DNA of 64,000 bases from Schizochytrium sp. TIO01 (GCA_004764695.1 SMSO01000034.1:2798501-2862500); one strand, 5' to 3'; numbered from the stretch's first letter, positions 1-10,976 are shown. Notes: generated from the sequence alone by a model not told the origin. Made by a program: numbers and translations.

Positions 1-1103
1 ATAGCATTGTAAAGAGAGATTTTACCAGCTGATCCAGCCACTGCAAAGAGACGGCCATCCGGATGCCACAGAGCACAGCTCAGGTCATCATCCTCAGCGT
101 TTTTCAACTCAGAGTTTCCGCTTTCTAGGCTGGTCACGGTCCAGAAGCTGTCACCACCCGCTGTAAGCAAAACACGGTTGCTCGGGTGAAGACGAGCAGA
201 AACCACTGCCTTCGCATGCAACTTGAGTGTATGCTTGAGTTTAATAGACTCAGGGTCTGCGAAGTCACCTGTGCAAACGTTCACATTCTTGTCGTAGGCA
301 CCAGAGACAAGAACCCCTTCAGCAACACACATGCTGATGTCGCTAACACGTCCCTTGTGTCTGCTAGGAGTAGCGAGAATCTGTCCTTCCCGCGCATCAA
401 TAAGCTTTACCTCACCGTCAACGCCACCCGACGCAACGTACTTAGTTGGTTGAATTCCGCATTTAATGCTAAATTCATCAACGGCGACGCATGAAACACC
501 AGGTTTACTAGCCTTGTGGGGATTGAGTGATTTTTGTTTCCCCCAAGAACCACCATCAGTCTTGAGATCGGCCAACGTGCCATCTCCTGGTTTGGGAGCC
601 TTCCATGCGGTACGTATGTTTTGCAGCTCATCTGCCGTAGCACGAATGAGGACACCCAACCGCCCATTATCATTGTCAGTGTCCATGGCAACTGCGCCAC
701 CGGCGCGCTGCAAATCCTCCTTGAGCTGCTTATTTTCGGACATCAAGCGAGCAATCACAGCACCGGCAGCTTCACGCTCATAGAGGGCTGTGGCCAAGTC
801 TTTACGCGTCTCCAGGAGCTCCTTTCGCAGGTTGACCTGCTCCAACAGTAAACTATCCCATTCATTTTGCAGCGTAGACAAGATTGTCGGGAAAGAGTTG
901 TTTGCTGGAGGTCTAGGGAGTGTCACTTGACTCGTTTTCACCTTGTGAAGATCACTGCTCGGGTCCAAAGAAACTCCAGTTACAGGACATTTGCCACCGT
1001 CTGCTTCCAGAGCCTTGCGCAAAAGACGTTCTTCATAGATTAAACCGGTCTTCGGGCTGAAGACAGGCTCTTGCACTACCTGGCCCGAAATTGCACAAAA
1101 CAT
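1..1103 (-). CDS. PRP19: Pre-mRNA-processing factor 19 (Prp19), 5' part, cut by window edge
   Basis: Core subunit of the Prp19/NineTeen complex, a U-box E3 ubiquitin ligase needed for spliceosome activation. Reading minus from the ATG at 1103-1101 gives 367 uninterrupted codons to the window edge. Residues 1-70 form a U-box that starts MFCAISGQVVQEPVFSP and contains the IYEERLL segment typical of Prp19. Residues 75-135 look helical (LLLEQVNLRKELLETRKDL, then MSENKQLKEDL) and match the coiled-coil tetramerisation region. From about residue 205 WD40 blades follow, for example ASGGVDGEVKLID, VSGAYDKNVNV and LSCALWHPDGRLFAVAG. The family is about 500 residues long, so roughly 130 residues of the C-terminal propeller lie outside the window. 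No intron is needed. It is divergent from the K+ channel gene, with 1.3 kb between them. Identity is very likely; the start is supported by direct alignment of the first residues with the known U-box. Confidence 0.95.
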   Translation of the reverse strand, partial: MFCAISGQVVQEPVFSPKTGLIYEERLLRKALEADGGKCPVTGVSLDPSSDLHKVKTSQVTLPRPPANNSFPTILSTLQNEWDSLLLEQVNLRKELLETRKDLATALYEREAAGAVIARLMSENKQLKEDLQRAGGAVAMDTDNDNGRLGVLIRATADELQNIRTAWKAPKPGDGTLADLKTDGGSWGKQKSLNPHKASKPGVSCVAVDEFSIKCGIQPTKYVASGGVDGEVKLIDAREGQILATPSRHKGRVSDISMCVAEGVLVSGAYDKNVNVCTGDFADPESIKLKHTLKLHAKAVVSARLHPSNRVLLTAGGDSFWTVTSLESGNSELKNAEDDDLSCALWHPDGRLFAVAGSAGKISLYNA

Positions 1104-2385
1104 TTTTCCTCTGTACGATTTTCAATCCAGCGATTACCTAGGCTCTGTTCTGTCAACAGAGGCAGAAGAAGAAAGTAGCAGCAACAGCCGTCAGGCAATT
1201 GGTTTGTTTATATTAACGATGCCTTCGTGTCGCAGAAAAGCGACGCAAATAAGATAAAAATGTCTCGGGCTGTTTGAATGTTGAGGCCCGTGCAGCGATA
1301 TCAATGGATAGTTGCACAAACACAACCAGGCCCTTCAGCCCTGCCTGTACAAGCACCACTGCAAACGCTTAATGCAGAGCTTGTAGTAATCTTACACCTC
1401 TCACGCAAGGTTGAACCCCCACGCAAAGCAGAGTCTGCGCCCGTAGACAATTGGACGCCTAGATTGTGCTTTTGCAGCTGTCCTCATTCATTCATTCATT
1501 CATCCTATTTTTCATGATACTTTGCATAGTCACCCATCTACCTATTGTGGTAGTAGATGGTACAGTAGCAGTACCTGACATACATAGGCTTTTAATTAAT
1601 ATAATAAGAAGCGGCGATTCCTTCACTCTTTCAAGTTCACTCATTTATACAATTCATCACTCTGTAACAAGTCACAAATCTACTGCTAAGTAAGTACGTA
1701 GTGTTTCTACGGTGTCGATAGTATTAGAAGGCACTAGTTTGAAGGTAAGCACCGCTACCTACTACTAATCCTGACATTTCCAAGTTAAGGGTGCGTATTT
1801 TAACATGCTATTTCAGACGTAACGTGCGTATTTTATTAAAATTGTGCACGACATATAGGTAGGCAGGAGCCTAGTGCTAATTGATCAGTAGTTTGTTACT
1901 GAGGAAGAATATATTGTGTTCTAGAGTAAACAATAAGTAGTAGATAGCAGTACTCTATTTTTGATAAGCAAGAATATCCTTGCTTTGTATCCGTTGTGAT
2001 TTCAGTCTCCAAAAGGTACTTTCATGATTGCTGAAGCAGAGGTAACATAGATACGAAAATGTTTTGAATATTATTCCTCAATTTCAAAGTGAATCCTACC
2101 TAAGCAAGGGTTTTTACGTATTCATAAAGGCGAATCAATATAACAGCCTTTAAATAACTGCAGATTTTAGAAGCACTTGCTTACAGAGTGATTGAAGGAC
2201 GGTGTTTGACGCTTCAATATAACCATAGAGACAACAACACGCCTCGCAAGAGTGGAGGCGTAACTTCTCAGACTCAAAGGAGATACAGCAAGAAGCAACG
2301 CTTGGAGTCGTTTAAGATTAATTGGTTTTGCGTGGCAGGTTTTCAGATAAAAGGTTGATCGAGACATGCGGAGAGTGCTATAGAC
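1104..2385. other. Intergenic region between divergent PRP19 and K+ channel genes
   Basis: No convincing gene seen. It must hold both promoters. A short ATTC microsatellite lies at about 1484-1503. Open frames here are short and composition-driven. Confidence 0.6.
2366..2383 (+). promoter_or_regulatory. Five-codon upstream ORF before the K+ channel start
   Basis: ATG CGG AGA GTG CTA TAG ends two bases before the channel ATG at 2386. If the transcript starts further upstream, ribosomes would meet this short frame first. Reinitiation or leaky scanning control is an inference. Confidence 0.35.
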
Positions 2386-4536
2386 ATGCGACAAGATGCC
2401 ATCGATACATGGCTTCATGAGTGTGTCCTTCGAGATGAAGCCCCTGTTAATTTGCAAGGTACACTTGCGAGAATAGGGGCAAAGCAGGTAAAATACTACG
2501 AAAGTCTCTTTGATCTTGTCAGCACAGATAAGAGCGGATCCATCACAGTGGAGGAGATCTTTAGCTTTCGCAAAGTTTTGGGCATATGTACAGATTCTAT
2601 TATTCAAGTAGAGGATTGGATCTCTGCTGTCGATCAAAGCCGTGATGGAGAGATTCAAAAAACAGAATTCATTGTCTTCATGCATATTGCGCACCAAAAG
2701 GGAACCTTAGAAGACATTGAATTTCTTCGAAACGCTGGCCCCTTCAGTGCACAAAAACGAGCAAGCAGCGAAGTCAAATGGCGAGATTACATTCTTCAAA
2801 CCCTAGAAGACCCCTCGTCGTCATCGGTGGCCGGTCTTTTGAGTTTTTTCATCATCATTCTTATTTTATTGTCAGTTGTTGCATATTGTATGGAGACAGT
2901 TCCACGTGTGGAGGAGTGGGATTCTGTTATGCAGGCCCTTACCATAACTGAAATTGTGTCTGTTGCTGTCTTCACTGCTGAGCTTGTTGCTCGCTTTGTA
3001 TGTACAAGAAATCGCTTACGCTTTGTCCTGAATATTATGAATATTATTGACCTTCTTGCGATTGTGCCATTCTATGTGGACTTATATCTAAGTGCAAGTA
3101 ATCAGGACACAGGAAGTAATAGTTCACGAGCCTTGCGAGTCGCGCGGCTTACTCGAATTGCAAGAATATTTAAACTTTCACGTTATCTGAGCTGGCTAAG
3201 GCTCTACAATAGCGCACTCACAAAGGCTCGTTTTCCTTTAGGTATGGCATTCTTTGTTACACTTATCAGCCTCATAATATTTGCCTCCATTATCTATTTT
3301 GCAGAAAGAGGAACCTATGACGGCACACAATATGTGGATGAAACAGGCGCAAGGAAAGATTTTCAGAGTATTTTCGATGGTTTATACTGGGCTGTGATTA
3401 CTGTTACGACGGTGGGTTACGGCGACCTGACACCAGAAACATCCTTAGGACGTATTATTGGCGTTGTTGCACTAATAACTGGTGTACTCATTCTCGCTAT
3501 CCCAATCTCTATCTTCAGTACACATTTTGAGTACGAATACTCTGAGCTGATCAAACGGAGGCAACGTATGCAGCAGCGCAAACGAGAAGAAGAGCATCTC
3601 AGAGCGCTTCCTTCGCACGCTGAGGCAATCTTTGATGGTGTAAACCAGATTTATAATCGTCACATAAGACAGAGAAGTACTCAGTTAACAACAAACATAC
3701 GTAACAGTGCCTTTCTTGGATTGGATCGCCAACTATCTAAACTTAAGCTGGTGGCCACACGGATCTCCTCCCGGCAACTCCTCAGTCGCACAGCAAGTGA
3801 ACAAGTAAGTCTTCCCGAAAACAAAGAAAAGTTGAATACTTCAGGTGAAGAAGACCCCAACACGACTTTACTCCCGAGTTTAAGTGCACGACCAAGTCGT
3901 ACAGAGTCGCAGAACATTCAAGATGATGTTGCCCTTGCTGCTGAGTTTGTTGCGCATCTTGATGATCAGGATTTACCACCGCGTGTGGCTCTTCTTGAGG
4001 GTTTCCGTGCCCTAGAAGAAGCTCAAATCATGAGTTTGAAGCAGCGCAATAAGCTTCGCCAGATTATGTTGCAGCGCCAGATGCAGCGTATTGTCGATCG
4101 TCGTCGTGAAAAGCTTTGGCTTGAATGTAGAATTCTAGAACGAAAATTTCGCCAGGATATTATTCAGGGTATGATTGAAAGATATAGTACGTGGTTCATC
4201 AAGAGCGACGATGAATTTGAACAAGAAATTCTTCAAGCCGTTCTGCGTATTCAAAGGGTTATTCGTGGGGGAATGGCGCGCGTTGTATACTCTACCAAAA
4301 TGGTAGCCTACAGAGAGCAAGTTAGAAAACGCAATAGTCTTGTTGCTACAGAGAACCCACCCAAAGAACAGGCATTGCCCTCTGCATTTCCATCAAAATC
4401 TAAAGCTGCCGCCTCAACGGCGACCGCAGCAGCTTCAGCAGCCGTATCAGTTGCTGCATCAGCTGCAAAAACAGTAGCGCTTCAATCGTCCAGAAATTTG
4501 AAGAAAGTATCTAAACAAAATGCAAATATGCACTAG
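2386..4536 (+). CDS. Voltage-gated K+ channel with N-terminal EF-hands and C-terminal IQ motif
   Basis: A 716-residue pore-forming subunit of a six-helix voltage-gated potassium channel in a membrane. The N-terminus carries an EF-hand pair: loop 1 at residues 46-57 (position 1 is Ser rather than Asp, D48, S50, G51, E57) and a canonical loop 2 at 83-94 (D83, S85, D87, G88, E94). S1 is about 148-170, S2 182-206 and S3 212-236. S4 at 248-266 has a positive residue at every third position (R248, R251, R254, R257, R260, K263, R266). S5 is about 284-306, the pore loop 327-350 has the K+ filter TVGYGD at 342-347, and S6 is about 356-380. The cytosolic tail is long and basic, with a perfect IQ motif (IQxxxRGxxxR) at 622-632, a likely calmodulin site, and an Ala-rich end. 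Ca2+ control through both ends is inferred. Single exon; no tetramerisation T1 domain was recognised. Confidence 0.92.
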   Translation: MRQDAIDTWLHECVLRDEAPVNLQGTLARIGAKQVKYYESLFDLVSTDKSGSITVEEIFSFRKVLGICTDSIIQVEDWISAVDQSRDGEIQKTEFIVFMHIAHQKGTLEDIEFLRNAGPFSAQKRASSEVKWRDYILQTLEDPSSSSVAGLLSFFIIILILLSVVAYCMETVPRVEEWDSVMQALTITEIVSVAVFTAELVARFVCTRNRLRFVLNIMNIIDLLAIVPFYVDLYLSASNQDTGSNSSRALRVARLTRIARIFKLSRYLSWLRLYNSALTKARFPLGMAFFVTLISLIIFASIIYFAERGTYDGTQYVDETGARKDFQSIFDGLYWAVITVTTVGYGDLTPETSLGRIIGVVALITGVLILAIPISIFSTHFEYEYSELIKRRQRMQQRKREEEHLRALPSHAEAIFDGVNQIYNRHIRQRSTQLTTNIRNSAFLGLDRQLSKLKLVATRISSRQLLSRTASEQVSLPENKEKLNTSGEEDPNTTLLPSLSARPSRTESQNIQDDVALAAEFVAHLDDQDLPPRVALLEGFRALEEAQIMSLKQRNKLRQIMLQRQMQRIVDRRREKLWLECRILERKFRQDIIQGMIERYSTWFIKSDDEFEQEILQAVLRIQRVIRGGMARVVYSTKMVAYREQVRKRNSLVATENPPKEQALPSAFPSKSKAAASTATAAASAAVSVAASAAKTVALQSSRNLKKVSKQNANMH

Positions 4537-5111
4537 CCATACATATCTGTGTCATATTATACCTTTCAGGTACTGAAATTTTTATATTGTGATCAACTTA
4601 AGTCATACAAATTCAATTCTTTCTTATAAGTTGGCATTACCTTATTATGCGCATGAAGGATGCACTAAGGGGGCGCAGCTATGTACTACATATAGTGCCT
4701 ACATATGTGGAGTCTGTTAAGCATAACCAATAAACGATTATCATCAGCGGTGATTGTGACGTAATGACGAATGTTTCCGATATAGATTATAAGGCTGTCT
4801 AGGTTTTGTCTGATAGCGCATGATTCCCTTTAAGGATAAGAACAAGGTTCATGGAAAATCCTATGCTCAGAACGAATCCCAAGACTTTTAAACTAAAGAT
4901 AAGTCTTTCTTGTTCTGTGAGGATATTTTATTTGCCAACATCGTCGCATTAACTACCTTGGCGTGATTGAATATTCTACCTGGCATCGCTAATAACAGAC
5001 ATCTCCCTCTAGAGGTACCTATGCAAGCAAAGAAAACAGCAAAAAATCAAATAAGCAGATAAAAGCAAACATGCAAAACAACTGAGAAACTCAGAAACCG
5101 ACAATCAGAAA
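4537..5111. other. Intergenic region, nothing recognised
   Basis: 575 bp between two plus-strand genes. No open frame, RNA gene or repeat of note was seen. It should contain the channel 3' end and the HIT gene promoter. Confidence 0.5.
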
Positions 5112-5774
5112 ATGCTTGACGGAACCCGAAGAGAGAGCGACCCTCTCGTTGATAGCCGCTATGCACAATCTTCTCCCGCAACAGTGAGTTCTTCTCAAAG
5201 ACGTGAAGAGACTATGAAAGGTCGTGAGGCCGAGCGATGGCGCACCTTCTTATACGTCATCTGTACTGGCCAGATCTTTTGCGGTCCCAAAATTTCCAAC
5301 TTAGTGGAGGACCCCCGAGAGCAAAGACAGAGTGATGAAACTTGTGTGTTTCGTCATCTCGTCGAAACTCCTTCTGCGGAGTGGCCAGAAGGTCAAGAGC
5401 GTATAGTCTTCGAGACAGAACGTGTTGTTGTTGTAAAAGATAAATTCCCAGCCATTGAGAACCATCTTTTGGTATTGCCTAGGACACCAATTCGGAGCGT
5501 TAAAGCTCTTCGTCGGACGAAAGAAGATGCAGCTCTCCTTCAAGATATGATTGAGGCAGGGCGCCAGGCTCTTCGAGACGTGGGAGCTCCGGGTCCAGAG
5601 TCTTCGTGGAAAATCGGGTTCCACATTCCGCCTTTTAACTCAATGGATCACTTACACATGCACTGCGTAGCTGGGGAGCGCTCATGGAGGGGAACTCTAA
5701 AATTCGATTTGAACAAACGCTTCTTCGCAGATGCAGACGATGTTCTGAGCGAGCTCCTGCGTACAAAGCTATAA
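5112..5774 (+). CDS. HINT3-like histidine triad (HIT) nucleotide hydrolase
   Basis: A HIT-fold protein of the HINT/aprataxin branch, which hydrolyses nucleoside phosphoramidates or acyl-adenylates. The intact histidine triad HLHMHCV has His at residues 180, 182 and 184. It is preceded by GFHIPPFNSMD, a signature closest to HINT3. The first beta strands (ETCVFRHLVE, then VVVVKDKFPAIENHLLVLPR at 105-124) also fit, although the CxxC zinc pair often seen in HINT proteins is reduced (CVFR). Family members are about 130-180 residues. The first 75 residues here (RES..SSSQRREETMKGREAERWR) are extra, so a start at the internal Met35 (5214) is possible. No signal peptide is obvious. The domain call is sure; substrate and exact start are not. 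Confidence 0.88.
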   Translation: MLDGTRRESDPLVDSRYAQSSPATVSSSQRREETMKGREAERWRTFLYVICTGQIFCGPKISNLVEDPREQRQSDETCVFRHLVETPSAEWPEGQERIVFETERVVVVKDKFPAIENHLLVLPRTPIRSVKALRRTKEDAALLQDMIEAGRQALRDVGAPGPESSWKIGFHIPPFNSMDHLHMHCVAGERSWRGTLKFDLNKRFFADADDVLSELLRTKL

Positions 5775-6860
5775 TACTTCCCCATAACATAATATGTAAG
5801 ACCATGCCTTTGACCAAATCTATCCATCGGCATTCTCGACAGCGCACAACCATATAACTTTACGCTTATCAAGAGCAATCAGGCAAAGGTTCGTCATACC
5901 TAAAACACCACATGACCCGTCAGAAAACCTAGGAGGGTAAATATCTCTATTTGTGTATATATATTCTTCAACTTTCTTGAGAAGGCTGACGAAATAACAC
6001 TAGAAAAACTGGCCAACACAATTTCCTCTTCCAATTTGGACATAAAAACGCTCGATGACCAAATTGATCCAAATAATTAAAAGTTTATGCTATTTTATGC
6101 GGAACAACACGATCCTGCACTCATTGATGACAATCACAGTACCGAAAAATCGCGCCTAATGATGAACAACTTAATGATTAATGGACAATGCAAAAACTAG
6201 CAAGAGGATAATTTCATCATGGATTTTCATTTATATGTAAGTAGTAGTTTAAAGTTTTTTTGATAGGCATGCATGAATATATGTATGTGTCGTAGATCTG
6301 ACGGTATTTGGACTCCACGTCCTGATCATAGGTTTTACTTGGAACTACTACGTCACCTTCATCGAAAACACAACTGAGACAATACAGGAAAGTGCACCTG
6401 TCCAACAGTCAATACGATAACGAGCTGCTAGCTGATCATGTTGACTGCTGGACCATCGGGCACACATGACAGGATGTGAAAAACAGTCACGGATGATATT
6501 AGTTAGAGTCTGATCGTCGTCGTTGTGTTTTTTCAGGTTTTTCTCAACGCGAGAAAAGGCGCTGTTGGTATTAGAGGGATTGTAGTTGGCGCCGACATGA
6601 GATGAAAAAAAAAAAGAAATAGAAAAAGAAGGTGATGGAGAAGAAGGGTTCAGGAAGGAGAGATTGAGCAATAGGATGAGGACGAATGAGAGATAGATAT
6701 CGTGGTCGAGATCCAAAGTACGCAAAAGATGAAGAACATGTAAGTAGGTAAGGCAAAGTTATGTATGTGTTGGATGTGTGTTGTGTCACAATGAGAGGAA
6801 TATACGGTGGTGAAGAGGCACAGACAAAGAATAAATCAGATTTTACTCACCAACCCCTTC
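5775..6860. other. Intergenic region between convergent HINT3-like and LARP genes
   Basis: About 1.1 kb, AT-rich, with a purine run near 6606-6660. No gene seen. It must contain the 3' ends of both flanking genes. A GTGAGT donor-like site lies at about 6850 on the minus strand just beyond the LARP stop and could belong to a 3'UTR intron. Confidence 0.5.
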
Positions 6861-9800
6861 TCATTGCCTTCCCGGGCGGGAAGGGGGCTGCTGAGATGAG
6901 CGCCAGTTACCGTCAGACTTGGAGCCAGTGGACACAAGGTTAGGCTTCGAGACGGCGGCAATTGCAGCCGGTGCTTGAGCCGGAGCAAGTGTAGTAGTCT
7001 GCTGAGCGGTCGGCTTGGATTTGATAATGTCAGCAAAAGACTTCTTGGCACCCCAAGAAGCGTTACCAGCTGAAGAGTCTGAGGACTCATCTTTAGCACC
7101 TGATGCATTAACTTCAGACTTCTCCTGAGCTTGCTGGCCTTCCTCAGCCTCCTCAGCTTGCTCATCTTGTCCAGCAGCAGGCTGTGCCTGTGCAGACTTT
7201 TGTTGTTTCACGGACTCTACGACCTCATCTTCTGCCTCTTCAGTGGCACTGTCAATGACATCAGAAACGATCTCCTTTACATCGGAAACCTTCGCTTTGC
7301 TAATCATGCCTGGCTTCTCCCAGCCACGCTTGGGTCGCTCCGCAGGCTTGTCGAACCCATTTCGCACGCCTGTAGCACCCTCACTAGCAAGAGAAGACAC
7401 AGTAGATCCAGAGGCAGCTCCGGCTGAGGCAGCACCTTCGCCGACATCTTTGGCAGGGGTAGTTTGCTCCGGAGATGAGCGGCTCGGGGACGGTGATTTG
7501 TCTTGCGTGTTTCCAGAGGGTTGCTGGGTCTCCTGGGACTGCTGTTGCTCGGCGGGAGCATCCTTGCTTGAAGCAGGCGCAGATGCGGCAGGTGTGGGTC
7601 TTGGGGTAGGCGGGGCCTTGGCAACGGCTGCAGCCCAGCTAGTCTTCTGAGCATCACTCTCGCTGGTTGTTACAGAAGCCTGTTTAGTTTGTATTACGTG
7701 TAGTCCCAAAAGTTAGTCCCAATGTTTACTTCAATAACTTCGCATTACTTAAACACATCACAAAGAGTTCATCATCCATCCAACCCATCCGCTAAATTGT
7801 GAAGTAAATACTATATTGCATCACAAAGCTTCAGGAAAAGCGCGAGTATTTTGTTTCTTCATCTGGGCGGAGGAGATTTTCGGACTCTTACAAGAAAGAA
7901 ATATCGACACCGCAACCGCAGTTCGAAATAGTCCCGTTCTGGATTTACAAAACATGATAATATCTTCGGTAACCACTACTCAACCCATCAGCCAAACTGT
8001 GAAATAAATACTATAGCATCACTTTCATTCAGGAAAAGCGCGAGTATTTTGCATCTTCATTTGGGAGGAGTTTCTTGATACAAATAAGGTATCGAGAAAT
8101 TTGGCATACAAACCAAAGCAGGTAATAGAATGATATTATCGCACATAAAACCTCTGAACGCCCTTTACCATTATGTCAAAGAGACATATATCCTGATCAG
8201 CAGCATGTGCCTGTGCTATTTCGCTTATTATCAAGCCACCCAACTCTCTCTCTCTTCAGTGCAACAAAGTATGCACTACTTGAACCAAATTTACTTACCT
8301 GCTGCTGTTCTTGCTGCTGCTCAACCACTGGGGTCTCACCTGCGGGAATCTCTGGGCTAACTTCGGCATCAATAGAGGGTTTCTTCTCATCCGAAACAGA
8401 CTTACGACCCGACAGAGACGGAAAATCCTGCGGTTTAAACACGGGCGGCTTGGCTTGTATAGAGCCCTGTCGTTTGGCACCTGGACCTTGCTGTGTGCTG
8501 TTGCTCGGACCTTTGTTCGACTTCTTACGGTTCTGGCTTGAACCCGGTGCGCCGGCACGACGCGAGCCTCCACGCGAGCCAGTGCCCGAAGCGTAGGAAT
8601 AAGACTGGGCATCGCCATACTGAGAGCCAGAACCTGAAGCAGTGGCGGAGGTAGAACGACGCCGGTCACCGCTGCTGTTTCCAGCACCACGGCCCTGACG
8701 TTGGCTACCGGAGCTTCCAGAGTACTTGCCTGACATGGAACGGTTTGCGCGGTTGCCAGCGCCACCCTGAGAGGCATTAGCACCACCAGCTTGCTGTGCT
8801 TGTGACGGATCAACCTGTAATTAGAAATTCGAGTGATTGAATCTATGTTAGTCTCCCTATTCTGCAACTTTTGACGATGCTACTATTTCCAATGATAGAA
8901 ATAACCCCCCATATATGCTGCCTGCAATGTTCATAGTTATAATCACATGTCATCCGTGTGATTATCATTCATTGTCTCCTGGTTTCGTGTAAGTATAGCC
9001 CATCATTAGAACGAAAGTATTTGTTCGTCACAACGGATCAGAGATTGTTCACATAAAGAATCATCGGGCAACGAAAACCTTATCCAAGCGGATAGTAGGG
9101 GACAAGAAGTTACAATGAAAGCACCAATACACGAATACTACACCCTGCACCCCTCGATGAGAACTCTTTGTTAATTTGAAAAGTGCTGTAGAAGTGTTGT
9201 TGGTTTTCCAACATTTCAGTGTTTGCTCAGAAAAAGCCCATCATTAGAACGAAAGTATTTGTTCGTCACAACGGATCAGAGATTGTTCACATAAAGAATC
9301 ATCGGGCTTTTCACACACAGCACTTCAATAACACCTTTTCAAAAGTAAGCAATGGTACTAAAATTCTCCATCTTCAATAGCTCCGTACTAAGTATGAGAG
9401 CGTTTAAACACGGATCAAATGCAACCAACACTAATTATTCTCAGCTTTTGCACCCCCTCTTTAAATACATTTGCCAGGTGATCCCTCTGTTTTGTTTCAG
9501 AAAGTGGCTCTGTCTTTGTCATTACTTACCTGGTACCCCCAGTTCTGGACTTGGGAATAGTTTACCATGTTGCCGTAGCCATAGTATGGAGCATAAGATC
9601 CAGGAGGCACGGCGCCGTACTGCTGGACAATCTGTGGTAATGGGCGGATGGCCTCGGACTTAAGCCGTGCCTTAACAGCCTGGCCATGCAAAGTCTTACC
9701 GATGAGATGAATGACGGCGTTCTTAGCGTCCTCTTCGGTCTCCATGGTGACAAACCAGGATTGGCCGACCTCACTACGCACGGATTGGACTGCGAACTCG

Positions 9801-10357
9801 GTGTCTTGGAAAAGGGACTGGATGTCCTCCTCCTTGGTGTCTTCAGGCACCTCGCGGAGGATAATGGTGGTGCGAGCGGGGCGTTTCCAGAGGGTCTTAA
9901 TTTTGGACTTGTCTTCGCTGAGCTGACAGATTGTGGAGTCTGCGATGGCATCGGCAATCATTTCTTCGCTGTCGGTGAGCTTGCTGACCTTGCGAAAGTT
10001 TGCGATGACAGAGACGGGGATAAATCCGTCGCTATCCATCTGCGAGATCATGTAAGCATCGCGGTTCAAGTTCTGTTGGCTGAAGTAGTACTCAACCTGA
10101 GCTTTGATACGTGCCTTAAGCGTAGCGGGGTCCAGTTTTGACACATCAACGGCCTCGGCGCTGCTGTCTGAAGAGTATCCGCCACTGCCGCTGCCAGTAG
10201 GCGAGACGGGGCGTGTGGCGTTGTCGTTGTTGATGTCTTCTTGGGTGGTAGAAGTGGAAGTAGCGAGTTGGTCTTCCATGGTCTTGGAGTTGGCTTCGCT
10301 GCTTTTGCTTGTTGTGGCTGCACTCGTCGAGGATAGAACCGGTTCAGAGCTTACCAT
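6861..10357 (-). CDS. LARP4-type La-related RNA-binding protein, three exons
   Basis: Spliced gene: exon 1 10357-9530 (276 codons), exon 2 8814-8299 (172 codons), exon 3 7679-6861 (272 codons plus TGA), giving about 720 residues. Both introns are phase 0, start GTAAGT right after a CAG codon and end in CAG (TTACAG, AAACAG). Residues 77-160 form a La motif (KAQVEYYFSQQNLNRDAYM, then FRKVSKLTDS). Residues 163-233 form an RRM-like domain (TTIILREVPEDTKEEDIQSLF split over strand and helix, ending HGQAVKARLKSEAI). This La module with the TTIILREVPE strand is closest to LARP4/5, which bind poly(A) and stabilise mRNA. Exons 2 and 3 are disordered and rich in Gly, Ser, Gln, Ala and Pro, with a short VFKPQDFPSL segment and GNWRSS near the end. 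Exon joins were deduced by eye; the three frames fit without any adjustment. Confidence 0.85.
7680..8298 (-). other. LARP intron 2 (619 bp)
   Basis: Bounded by GTAAGT at 8298 and ...AAACAG ending at 7680 on the minus strand. Phase 0. Contains an imperfect duplication with 200-bp period, listed separately. Confidence 0.8.
7781..8075. repeat. Imperfect direct repeat, 200-bp period, inside LARP intron 2
   Basis: The segment starting at 7781 (CAACCCATCCGCTAAATTGT) recurs at 7981 (CAACCCATCAGCCAAACTGT). Both continue through a shared block AGGAAAAGCGCGAGTATTTTG and a TCTTCAT.TGGG.GGAG block. Each copy is about 95 bp, with roughly 85 percent identity judged by eye. Confidence 0.8.
8815..9529 (-). 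other. LARP intron 1 (715 bp)
   Basis: Bounded by GTAAGT at 9529 and TTACAG ending at 8815 on the minus strand. Phase 0. Contains a perfect 73-bp duplication, listed separately. Confidence 0.82.
8997..9307. repeat. Perfect 73-bp direct repeat inside LARP intron 1
   Basis: Bases 8997-9069 and 9235-9307 are identical (begin AGCCCATCATTAGAACGAAA, end CATAAAGAATCATCGGGC), offset 238 bp. The unit ends are weakly inverted (GCCCATCATT against AATCATCGGGC). The second copy is also bracketed by an inverted AAGTGCTGT at about 9181 and ACAGCACTT at about 9317. Confidence 0.92.
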
Positions 10358-10976
10358 ACTAGTCTCTTTCTTGAGGAAAGAAGGCGCGAAAGTAAGAAAG
10401 CGAAGTGGACTTTCTTACTTTTGATGACTGTGAGTGAAGAAAATAGACGCGAGAGGAAAAGACTCAACGTCTGTGACTCTACCCGTGCAATAGGGTGGAG
10501 TGAAATATATCTAAGCCTTGTTTTCGCGTCAAGTCTCGTCGGCTAACGAGACGCACGCGAACGCGACGAAGATGAACAACAAGAGATGGATCAACAGATG
10601 AGGTCTGCTGCGGACCGTCGTCTGGAGCGAGGTCCGGTGCAGCCAGCCCCAGAGGCTCTTCTCTCGCTCACTCCGATCCAGCGTCTGTCCCTAGGACGCT
10701 CTCGTATGCTTGGTCGCGCGCCTCTGCGCAGCCAGCACGAGAGAAAGAGACTGACTGGCCAAGCAATCAACCGATCGATGCGATCGATTGATTGATTGAC
10801 GATTGATTGGTCAATGCTCTCTCCTCTTCTCCTCCTCTCTTCTCGTCCTTTAATTTCCTTTCTCTTTCTCTTTCTTCTCTCCTGACAGATAGCACCCGCT
10901 AACTAATTGCTAAGGCACCACTTCCTTCATCACCATTTATCGACTAATTCATGGTTGTTGTGGATGCTCTTATTAT

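Noticed and set aside
186-851. Plus-strand frames opposite PRP19
   Set aside because: Antisense shadows of the U-box/WD40 gene.
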